From: CAZLYK01 sp964563495
GTDB lineage: Bacteria; Acidobacteriota; Blastocatellia; RBC074
Assembly (NCBI GenBank): GCA_964563495.1
Contig: CAZLYK010000006.1
Location: 8,627 to 72,626, forward strand
Reading direction: 5' to 3'
Length of the DNA: 64,000 nt
This document shows positions 57,536 to 64,000 of this stretch, in pieces. Below the pieces are notes generated by a model, which saw nothing but the letters and a program-made list of their open reading frames with translations, did no database searches and was not told where the DNA came from. Position 1 is the stretch's first letter; each line of letters opens with the position of its first letter. A program made the translations under genes and the position numbers.

Positions 57536-59201
57536 TCCTCGGTCTGGCGTACTCTCTTTCAAACTCTCGCTTGAATTGATCGATCTGCACTTCGGTTTCG
57601 CCTTGATTCCAGCCCAAAACCTCCGCCATCAAATCCGCGACCGCTGCCGCACAATTGATTGAATCTTCGCCGGCGAGCATGGCCAGTCGCGTCCGTCGAG
57701 TCAGCACATCGGCCAGGTTCAAAGCCATCTCGGATCGAACGGCGTAAGCGACTTCGGCCGCCACGTGAGGCAGCCCCTCAACCAGGGGCCGGCGAAGTCT
57801 TTCGTCTTCCCGCATCAATTCGATCAACCGTGGATAATCTGAACCGTAAGAGAAGACCAGGTGCCGGGAGGTTTCGAGCGGCAGATTTTCGGTCTTGGAT
57901 ATCTCCACGGCAATCCGGCTCAATTCTTCACGGCTCTTTTCTCCGCCACTGATCGGGACCTCAGCCGTACCTGCACGATCGTTGTCCCGCTCGCCCAGCC
58001 TCTTCATGGCCAGATCGATTCCGCGCTCGGCCATCAGTCGATAGGTCGTTAATTTCCCCCCGGCGAGTGAGATCAATCCATCCTCAGCCTCGATAATCTC
58101 CTCCTTTCGGGAGATGTCGGCTGTGCTGGTAACGTTGGGATCGCTGATCAGCGGGCGCAAACCAGCCCAGCTTGAGATCACATCAGATGGCTCAAGCTGG
58201 GCGCTCGGGAAGTAGGCATTGATCGTCCCCAGGATTTCGTCGATCTCGCCGGCCAGGGCGGATGGCGAATCCCGGTCGTCGTCATAGTCAGTGTCGGTGG
58301 TGCCGATGTTGACACGCCCCTCCCACGGAACGACAAAATAGAAACGGTGGCCGCCCAGCGAGGGAATGAGCCAGGCGGCATCGACCTTCAGCCGAGCGGC
58401 TGAGACCGTCAAATGAACGCCTTTCGACGGTCGCACGCTCTTGAGCAAAGATCCTTCGTTTCTTCCCTCCAGCCTCAGAGTCTCCTCCATCCAGACGCCC
58501 GTCGCGTTGATTAGTATCCTGGCCCGGGTTTCGAACTCGACACCAGCTGCCTGGTCAAGCAGCCCCGCCCCGCATAGGTTCCCCCCCTCGTCTTTGAGAA
58601 ACCTCGTCAGCCGCGTGTAGTTGGCCACGCACGCGCCACGCTCGTGCGCCGCCTTGATTACCTCGATGACCAGTCTTGAGTCGTCGGTCACCCCATCGTA
58701 ATAGAGAAATGCCCCCTTCAACCCATTCGGATCGAGCTGCGGCGCCAACTCCAATGCTTCGCCCGGCGACAATCGCCGATGCCTCCCCAAACCATACCGG
58801 CCGGCGAGCAGATCATAAAGAAAAAGCCCGGCTCGCATCTTCAGCGGATGATCGTAGTTTCTGCTGGAATTGCTGTAGATCGGGATAACGAAGGGGAAAG
58901 GCTCGGCCAGATGCGGCGCCACCCGAGTCAGAATCGACCGTTCGGATAGCCCCTCACGGACCAGCCTAAAATCCAGATGTTCAAGATATCGCAGTCCGCC
59001 GTGGATCAGCTTGGTCGAACGGCTCGACGTCCCGGAGGCAAAGTCTCTTTTCTCGACCAACCCCACCTTCAGACCCCGCAGCGATCCATCGAGCGCTAAC
59101 CCCGCTCCCGTGATCCCACCCCCGATAATTAGAAGATCGAAGGTCTCCTCAGATAACCTGCTCAGTGATTGACGACGTGTCTTCCAGGAGAATTCAGTCA
59201 T
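57531..59201 (-). CDS. glpD: Glycerol-3-phosphate dehydrogenase (FAD-dependent)
   Basis: The 556-residue membrane-associated flavoenzyme oxidises glycerol-3-phosphate to dihydroxyacetone phosphate and passes electrons to quinone. It has the FAD motif LLIIGGGITGAGLALDG, the GlpD signature RDFASGTSSRSTKLIHGGLRY and VPWEGRVNIGTTDTDYD. The C-terminal helical domain includes EVAYAVRSEMALNLADVLTR. GGGGAG precedes the ATG at 59201. No glpK or glpF lies nearby. Its stop TAG falls in the repeat's right arm. Confidence 0.95.
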   Translation of the reverse strand: MTEFSWKTRRQSLSRLSEETFDLLIIGGGITGAGLALDGSLRGLKVGLVEKRDFASGTSSRSTKLIHGGLRYLEHLDFRLVREGLSERSILTRVAPHLAEPFPFVIPIYSNSSRNYDHPLKMRAGLFLYDLLAGRYGLGRHRRLSPGEALELAPQLDPNGLKGAFLYYDGVTDDSRLVIEVIKAAHERGACVANYTRLTRFLKDEGGNLCGAGLLDQAAGVEFETRARILINATGVWMEETLRLEGRNEGSLLKSVRPSKGVHLTVSAARLKVDAAWLIPSLGGHRFYFVVPWEGRVNIGTTDTDYDDDRDSPSALAGEIDEILGTINAYFPSAQLEPSDVISSWAGLRPLISDPNVTSTADISRKEEIIEAEDGLISLAGGKLTTYRLMAERGIDLAMKRLGERDNDRAGTAEVPISGGEKSREELSRIAVEISKTENLPLETSRHLVFSYGSDYPRLIELMREDERLRRPLVEGLPHVAAEVAYAVRSEMALNLADVLTRRTRLAMLAGEDSINCAAAVADLMAEVLGWNQGETEVQIDQFKREFEREYARPRK

Positions 59202-59477
59202 ATCTCCCCATTTTTAAACTGCTTGACCTTCGCTGTCCACGAAAAACATTATAATTTGTTTAATCTTTTAGGGACGGGAAGTGACATACGGTGGCTTGAT
59301 TTTATCCCCTGGCTCAGGTAGACAATGAAGCAGTAATTTTACCGCGCGGCTTAGCGGTGGGCTTGCGCGCCGGTCATGGGATGTATCAACAGATCAGCTA
59401 GCGAGAAAAAACTTGAGATGACATGGTTGCTGCCTTTTGTGACAGAGCAGCAGAGGACCTGTTTTTTTCGGAGTCTT
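59202..59477. other. Intergenic region between divergent glpD and peptidase genes
   Basis: The 276 bases contain a TATAAT at 59250-59255 on the plus strand with a TTGACC 21 bases upstream, too far for a standard pair. A frame from 59376 joins the peptidase gene in phase but lacks a ribosome site. Nothing else is clear. Confidence 0.4.
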
Positions 59478-61349
59478 ATGAAAAATTATCGTTGCCTTAT
59501 TCGTTCGATCGTTATTTTGCTTTGTCTTGGGTTGATTTGGCCGATGGAACTGCCTTTTCAAATGGTAGGCACGGCTGAGGCGGCGCCGGCCGCGAAGCGG
59601 CGCACCCGGAGGATCGCGCAGAAGAAGCGGGCCACGCGCAGCCAAGGCAAAAAGACCGTCCGGCGCAGATCGAGACGCGGACGGAGCGCGGCATCCGCGC
59701 CCAGACCGGCCTTCGACAAGGTTATGTCCGAGAATCGCGCATTGCTCAATGAAGCCAATGACAATGACCAGGCAGGGGCGAAGATCGAAGAGAATGCTCT
59801 GCGCGCCCACGTCAAATTCCTGGCCGATGACCTGCTCGAAGGGAGAGGCCCCGGCTCTCGCGGCGGCATGCTCGCCGCCAAATACATCGCTTCGCAGTTC
59901 GAGGCTCTCGGATTGGAGCCGGCCGCCGCCCACGGCTCATATTTCCAGCAGGTTCAGATGATCGGTTCAAAGACCGATCCTGGGACCAGACTCATGGTCA
60001 AAAGCAGCGGCGGAGATTCCGAATTCAAATTCGGCGACGATTTTGTCGGCGGCACGGACCTTGAGCAAACTGAGATCCCGATCAGCGGCGAGATCATTTT
60101 TGTAGGTTATGGAGTCAGCGCCCCCGAGAGCAATTGGGACGATTACAAAGGGCTCGACGTCCGTGGAAAAGTCCTCATGATGATGGTCAATGATCCGCCC
60201 GCGACCCCCGCTGAGCCGAACCTGTTTGGCGGCAAGGGGCTGACCTATTACGGCCGTTGGACATATAAATATGAGGAAGCGGCGCGACGCGGCGCCGCCG
60301 GAGTTTTGTTGATTCACACCAACGATTCAGCCGGTTACGGCTGGAGCGTGGTTCGTAATTCGTGGGGCGGCGAGAGGTTTGGCCTCCTGCCCGATGCAAG
60401 CACTCCGACTCTCAAACTGAGATCGTGGGTGACGGATGCCGTCGCCCGCAAGATCGCCCAGATGGGTGGCCAGAACCTGGACCAGCTTCGCCAGGCTGCC
60501 ACGACGCGCGCTTTCAAGCCCGTGGTTCTGAATGCCCGGCTCGATCTGACGCTTCGCACACAGGTCCAGCGACTGACTTCACCCAATGTCGTGGCCATCT
60601 ATCGCGGGATAGATCCGACCCTCAAAAACGAATATGTCGTCTTCTCGGGCCACTGGGATCATCTGGGCATGAGGCCCGATCAGTCTGGGGACAATATTTA
60701 TAACGGCGCGATCGATAACGCCACCGGCATTGCCGGAATCATCTCCATTGCCAAGGCCTTCGCCTCACTCAACATCAAACCGCGCCGCTCGATCCTCTTT
60801 ATCGCCACGACGGCTGAAGAGCAGGGGCTGCTGGGTGCCGAATATTACGTCCGCAATCCGCTGGTCCCGGTCTCCCAGACGGTTGCCAACGTCAACATCG
60901 ACTCGATGAATGTGCTCGGCACGACAACCGATATCACGCCGCTCGGCGCTGATCGGTCGACCCTCGGCAAAATCGTGGAGGAAGTGGCGAAGGAGAACAA
61001 CCTGACCATCTCGGCCGATGCTCATCCTGAGCAGGGGTTCTTCTACCGCTCGGATCACTTCCCGTTCGCCAAAGCCGGGATCCCGGCGGTCAATTTCGAG
61101 CCCGGATCTAAATTCGTCGGCCATTCGGAAAAATGGGGTGAGGAACAATCTGCCGAGTACCGCGAACATCGCTATCACCAGCCGACCGACGAATACAGCC
61201 CGAACTGGGATTTCAGCGGCATGGTCCAGCAGGCCAGACTGGGCTTCTGGATCGGGCTTCGGATCGCCAACGCCAATGAAGCCCCACAGTGGAATAAAGG
61301 CGACGAGTTTGAACGCGCGCGGCTCAAGACGCTCGGCAAAGCTCAATAA
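59478..61349 (+). CDS. Exported M28-family zinc peptidase with PA domain
   Basis: The 623-residue protein has a signal peptide (MKNYRCLIRSIVILLCLGLI...) and an unusually basic Arg/Lys linker (residues about 40-75, KRATRSQGKK, RRRSRRGRS). The M28 body begins at LRAHVKFLADDLLEGRGPGS. A PA-like insert spans about 215-340 (FVGYGVSAPESNWDDYKGLD). Zinc ligands are H and D in SGHWDHLGM (about 391) and GAIDNATGIAG (about 413), with the catalytic and metal glutamates in TTAEEQGLLGAEYY (about 448) and SDHFPFAKAGIPAVNF later. It is probably a secreted aminopeptidase. GGAG four bases before the ATG at 59478 supports this start over 59376. Confidence 0.9.
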   Translation: MKNYRCLIRSIVILLCLGLIWPMELPFQMVGTAEAAPAAKRRTRRIAQKKRATRSQGKKTVRRRSRRGRSAASAPRPAFDKVMSENRALLNEANDNDQAGAKIEENALRAHVKFLADDLLEGRGPGSRGGMLAAKYIASQFEALGLEPAAAHGSYFQQVQMIGSKTDPGTRLMVKSSGGDSEFKFGDDFVGGTDLEQTEIPISGEIIFVGYGVSAPESNWDDYKGLDVRGKVLMMMVNDPPATPAEPNLFGGKGLTYYGRWTYKYEEAARRGAAGVLLIHTNDSAGYGWSVVRNSWGGERFGLLPDASTPTLKLRSWVTDAVARKIAQMGGQNLDQLRQAATTRAFKPVVLNARLDLTLRTQVQRLTSPNVVAIYRGIDPTLKNEYVVFSGHWDHLGMRPDQSGDNIYNGAIDNATGIAGIISIAKAFASLNIKPRRSILFIATTAEEQGLLGAEYYVRNPLVPVSQTVANVNIDSMNVLGTTTDITPLGADRSTLGKIVEEVAKENNLTISADAHPEQGFFYRSDHFPFAKAGIPAVNFEPGSKFVGHSEKWGEEQSAEYREHRYHQPTDEYSPNWDFSGMVQQARLGFWIGLRIANANEAPQWNKGDEFERARLKTLGKAQ

Positions 61350-61435
61350 ATAGACAGGATGGACATGATTTTTGCAGGATTGGACAGGACACTGTCTTGT
61401 CCAATCCTGCAAAAATCATGTTTATCCCGTCTATT
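61349..61435. repeat. Full GACAGGATT palindrome between convergent genes
   Basis: The left arm AATAGACAGGATGGACATG and inner TTTTTGCAGGATTGGACAGG, with complementary right arm, lie directly after the peptidase TAA. The ACATGATT variant occurs in both arms, as in the copy at 57432. The right end has TATCCCGTCTATT, a single-arm substitution. Confidence 0.92.
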
Positions 61436-61436
61436 T

Positions 61437-62513
61437 CTAATTCCCGATATTGATCATCGGGTAATTTCCCGGAAATCCTCCCACCGAGACTGTGATCGGC
61501 GCCAACCCCAGACCGCGTATCGATTCCGGTAAAAGCACATTGATCTGATCCAGCCCGGGCATGCTCGAATGCGCGCCGGCCCAGACCACGGTGCAGGCCT
61601 GCCGGCCGATCTTAACCGACACCTCACCGGCGTTTCTCAGGCTGGTTCCGAAAAGAATCAGGTAGTGAGGACGCCCGGCGCTGCCGACGCTGACCGGTAT
61701 CGCATTTCCACCCGCATCGAAGATTCGCTGAAAACTGGCTCCGTCAGCAGTAATCAGCCCCGCGGCCACTCCCTTGCCGCTGCCGTTGGCCGTGAAGATC
61801 CCAGGGTTGGGCCCGGTCAATGTCACCCCTTCCGTACGCTCACCATTGGGGCCTGTGATCACCATATTGACCACCCCCGAGCGGTGCGGAGACATGAGGA
61901 AATTGATCTGATTCGGTGAGACGTAAAAGAGCCCGGTCGGTGTCCCTTCCAGCAGGACCTGTGTGCCCCCGAGGGTGGTCGGCAGTGGAAGTTCTCCGGT
62001 TGCGGCCGCCGTGGCCGAGGTCAGGTTCTGGCCGGGGTCGGGAAAGAGCGTGGCGATCGAATTGGGCATGATCGGGTAATTGAATGTAGCAGCTGAGGTG
62101 ACGTTGAGTACCGTTCGACTGCCTATGCACATCTGACACGGTCGGGTGTGCGGCAGATTACCCGTTGTCTCGGTCGAACACGTCGCCCCCGATTTCATGA
62201 CCTGACGTATCGTATAGCCGGCTCCAAAACTGCAGCCAACGTGATCGGAAAAGAAACTGGCCCCAGCCGGCGCCTCTCCCATTTTGACGCCGACACGGAA
62301 AATGTCGAAATGATCGATTTGTGCGATCGGATCACGGCTCAGCCAGTTGACCGTGATCGTCGCACAGGTCGACGGGTAGCCCTGATAAAGCGGCGGAGTG
62401 CAAACGGACTGGGCCCCCACCTTGGCCGGCGCAGTCAGTGTGAAACGGTTTCCCGGGATGCTCGAGAATAGGGCGGCAGCAATGACCAACGACCAGATTT
62501 TGAAACGCGACAT
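61437..62513 (-). CDS. Secreted TIGR03437-domain protein
   Basis: The 358-residue protein has a signal peptide (MSRFKIWSLVIAAALFSSIP). A Cys-containing N-terminal region follows (VCTPPLYQGYPSTCATITVN, HTRPCQMCIGS). The C-terminal TIGR03437 domain covers about 140-355 (TGLFYVSPNQINFLMSPHRS, HYLILFGTSLRNAGEVSVKI, LDQINVLLPESIRGLGL). This domain marks many exported Acidobacteriota proteins of unknown role. GGAGGTGAT directly before the ATG at 62513 fixes the start over the frame to 62570. Confidence 0.82.
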   Translation of the reverse strand: MSRFKIWSLVIAAALFSSIPGNRFTLTAPAKVGAQSVCTPPLYQGYPSTCATITVNWLSRDPIAQIDHFDIFRVGVKMGEAPAGASFFSDHVGCSFGAGYTIRQVMKSGATCSTETTGNLPHTRPCQMCIGSRTVLNVTSAATFNYPIMPNSIATLFPDPGQNLTSATAAATGELPLPTTLGGTQVLLEGTPTGLFYVSPNQINFLMSPHRSGVVNMVITGPNGERTEGVTLTGPNPGIFTANGSGKGVAAGLITADGASFQRIFDAGGNAIPVSVGSAGRPHYLILFGTSLRNAGEVSVKIGRQACTVVWAGAHSSMPGLDQINVLLPESIRGLGLAPITVSVGGFPGNYPMINIGN

Positions 62514-62727
62514 ATCACCTCCACACGGCAAAGTCCCGTTCCCCGGCCAGAGCGAAGCCGGAAAACGCACAATGGTTTTTGAAATGTGGGGGAGTTGTTA
62601 GAAGCAGAAAACCCGGGGCAGGACTTAAAGCTATTGGGCAAACGAGCGTTTATGAGGAAAACGGCTAAGCAGAGTTTAACCGCAATCGGGGGTCGATGCA
62701 ATCACCATTGAGCAGATCTGAAAAGAG

Positions 62728-62926
62728 AATAGACAGGATTATAGCGATTTTCACGTTTGTGCGACCGCGTCCTCGCGGTCGCACAAACGTGAAAATCGCT
62801 GCCACAGGGTAAGCATTGATTGATGACCAATGTTACCGGTGCGGCTTTCAGGTTCGTGCGTCCTGTCCAGACGCCCTCCCTGACGGTCGTGCGTCTGACA
62901 GGACGCACGAACCTATCCTGTCTATT
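62728..62926. repeat. Composite three-hairpin element inside GACAGGATT arms (copy C)
   Basis: The outer arms (from 62728 and ending CCTGTCTATT at 62926) enclose hairpin 1 (62743-62800), a central hairpin (GGTAA-CATTG against CAATG-TTACC, about 62808-62838) and hairpin 2 (about 62847-62914, its right end truncated into the outer arm). Relative to copy A, hairpin 1 carries three paired substitutions that keep the stem perfect. With the 130 bases before it, it fills the gap between the TIGR03437 gene and the small barrel gene. Confidence 0.92.
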
Positions 62927-62929
62927 TCC

Positions 62930-63547
62930 TCAAAAGCGGATGCCGATCCCGGCATTGAATTGCAAATTGTGCCTGGTGAACCTGTCCTCCAGGGAAAGGA
63001 AGTTGAGGTAGCGAAAACGAATGATCGTGTCTCCGAGGTCAAAGCGGACGACAAGGCGACGGGATGGATATACCTCAAGCACACCGCCCAGATCGAGCGC
63101 AAAATGCGGGTTCTGCGGAACGGGTGGAGGGACGACAAAGACCAGACTGGGATCTATCTTCTCCTCAATCTGAATGAACCCCGGCCTGACTTTGGCGAAT
63201 ACACCCACCTTTTCTCTGCGCCATCCGGCTTTGACGCCAAACAATCCAACCACACCCGGGCTGTCAATCAGGATCGAGATCGGATTGACCTCAGGGTAAT
63301 AATTGACTTCGCCTTCCAGGGCCAGGGCTGAATTGAGATTGAACGTCAGCCGCACGCCGCCTCCCGTCGCCGTAGTATCGAAGCCTTGCTTGTTGCGCGG
63401 CAGGCGCAGCAGGGAGAACTGCCCGCCGATCTCGACTTTCGGCGGATCGGACTGAGCCCGGGTATCGGGGCCGGCGAAAATGACCAGGAATAGAATCGCC
63501 ATCACGGTCAAAATGCGTGGTCTACGCGTTTGTCTCAAAGTATTCAT
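62930..63547 (-). CDS. Small outer-membrane beta-barrel protein
   Basis: The 205-residue protein has a signal peptide (about residues 1-31, ending PDTRAQS) and about eight predicted strands (GGGVRLTFNLNSALALEGEV, VVGLFGVKAGWRREKVGVFA, YPSRRLVVRFDLGDTIIRFR). It ends NLQFNAGIGIRF with a terminal Phe, like OmpA/OmpX-type barrels. GAGGAGG precedes the ATG at 63547. The stop lies a few bases before the composite repeat. Its function is unknown; the next gene upstream is a small membrane protein on the same strand. Confidence 0.8.
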   Translation of the reverse strand: MNTLRQTRRPRILTVMAILFLVIFAGPDTRAQSDPPKVEIGGQFSLLRLPRNKQGFDTTATGGGVRLTFNLNSALALEGEVNYYPEVNPISILIDSPGVVGLFGVKAGWRREKVGVFAKVRPGFIQIEEKIDPSLVFVVPPPVPQNPHFALDLGGVLEVYPSRRLVVRFDLGDTIIRFRYLNFLSLEDRFTRHNLQFNAGIGIRF

Positions 63548-63557
63548 AACTGCCTCC

Positions 63558-63953
63558 TCATTGCCGGCTTGTTGCCTGGCGCCCGGCGTCAGATCGCGTC
63601 ATCCCGATGCCGATCGTGATCGCCGGGATGAGCAGATAGGTCAGGCCGATGTCGGCCAGATACTCCACCAGCGGCATATTGATCGGCCGGCTGAGCATGA
63701 GTGGGAGGTCGATCAGAACGTTGATGGCTAACCAGAGAGCGCCCACGGCAACGCCTTCCCGCAAAAATCCTGTTTGCACGCGCCGAAAATAGAGCACGGC
63801 GAAGGCGCTCGTGGCCGATCCGACGACGACTGCCATGATCGACTCAAAGAGTGAGCGCCAGGATTCCCGTATCGGAAAGATAGCCAGCGCCACTACAAAG
63901 GCGATAAGCCAGATCAAAAATCCGAACAGAATTGCCTTACGAAGCGAAGTCAT
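63558..63953 (-). CDS. Small four-helix membrane protein of unknown function
   Basis: The 131-residue protein has about four hydrophobic helices (AILFGFLIWLIAFVVALAIF, SIMAVVVGSATSAFAVLYFR, VGALWLAINVLIDLPLML, LTYLLIPAITIGIGMT) and a short polar C-terminus. GAGGAAAGGAACGG precedes the ATG at 63953. It ends ten bases before the small barrel gene on the same strand, so the two are probably co-transcribed. I do not recognise the family. Confidence 0.78.
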   Translation of the reverse strand: MTSLRKAILFGFLIWLIAFVVALAIFPIRESWRSLFESIMAVVVGSATSAFAVLYFRRVQTGFLREGVAVGALWLAINVLIDLPLMLSRPINMPLVEYLADIGLTYLLIPAITIGIGMTRSDAGRQATSRQ

Positions 63954-63975
63954 AACCGTTCCTTTCCTCTGCAGA

Positions 63976-64000
63976 AATAGACAGGATTGACAGGATTGCT
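63976..64000 (+). repeat. GACAGGATT arm cut by the window edge
   Basis: AATAGACAGGATTGACAGG followed by ATTGCT continues past the end. The adjacent minus-strand gene starts at 63953, so this arm lies upstream of that gene and presumably marks the end of a neighbour outside the window. Confidence 0.85.

Noticed and set aside
62702..62908. Small minus-strand frame resembling one at 38170-38406 (shared LKAAPVTLVINQCLPCGSDF-type text)
   Set aside because: Both frames are translations of the composite hairpin element. Their similarity is due to the repeat, not to a protein family.

Overview
The window looks like a chromosomal segment of an Acidobacteriota member, probably class Blastocatellia. 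This is inferred from gene families, not from a marker gene. The pointers are two secreted proteins of the acidobacterial VWFA-related family (TIGR03436), two proteins with the Solibacter-type TIGR03437 domain, two FG-GAP/ASPIC-UnbV proteins, a very large Oar-like TonB receptor with an N-terminal carboxypeptidase-regulatory domain, and many multiheme cytochromes c. The sequence is GC-rich, so most long antisense frames are shadows. No integrase, transposase, plasmid, prophage or CRISPR signal was seen.

Layout. 1-4.2 kb: a + strand operon (tail of an unknown gene, 7-heme cytochrome c, FG-GAP/UnbV protein, TPR protein) converging on a - strand group (4.5-11.6 kb: TPR/FG-GAP/UnbV protein, two VWFA-related proteins, an anchored TPR protein, a small acidic protein). 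11.6-14.8 kb: tRNA-Val(UAC), tRNA-Asp(GUC), moeA, moaC and a CheR-type methyltransferase. 14.8-17.8 kb (-): an esterase, dapD, a dapE-like M20 peptidase and a small protein, consistent with the succinylase route to lysine/diaminopimelate. 18.1-21.7 kb: Oar-like receptor. 22.7-28.4 kb (-): a cobalamin riboswitch followed by btuF, btuC, btuD and a btuB-like receptor, a complete B12 uptake operon. 28.6-38.2 kb: nucleotide-sugar dehydrogenase, GH63-like glycosidase, GNAT, a radical SAM / MGDG-synthase-like glycosyltransferase / SDR operon, an orphan DNA methyltransferase and a DUF4230-like protein. 38.4-40.2 kb: EamA exporter and a stand-alone response regulator. 40.3-51.2 kb: a divergent redox locus with two 9-heme cytochromes and a double HbpS/GlcG-TIGR03437 protein on one side, and a beta-barrel plus a 10-heme cytochrome fused to an LVIVD beta-propeller on the other. 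51.2-64 kb: an OppD/OppF-like ATPase pair, Yip1 protein, GMC oxidoreductase, PMT-type glycosyltransferase, GlpD, M28 peptidase, a TIGR03437 protein, a small barrel and a small membrane protein.

The most striking non-genic feature is a dense family of imperfect palindromes built from AATAGACAGGATTGACAGG units. About twenty copies sit almost only at gene ends. The outer end of each arm faces the neighbouring gene. Seven genes on both strands end in the same repeat-encoded tail Asn-Arg-Gln-Asp-stop, and four more take their TAG stop from the repeat. Paired arms change together from copy to copy, so the palindrome itself is preserved. Three copies carry a nested three-hairpin core with several compensatory base-pair changes. 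Repeats also touch or create several start codons, which makes longest-ORF starts wrong in many places. I corrected these using signal peptides and Shine-Dalgarno sites.
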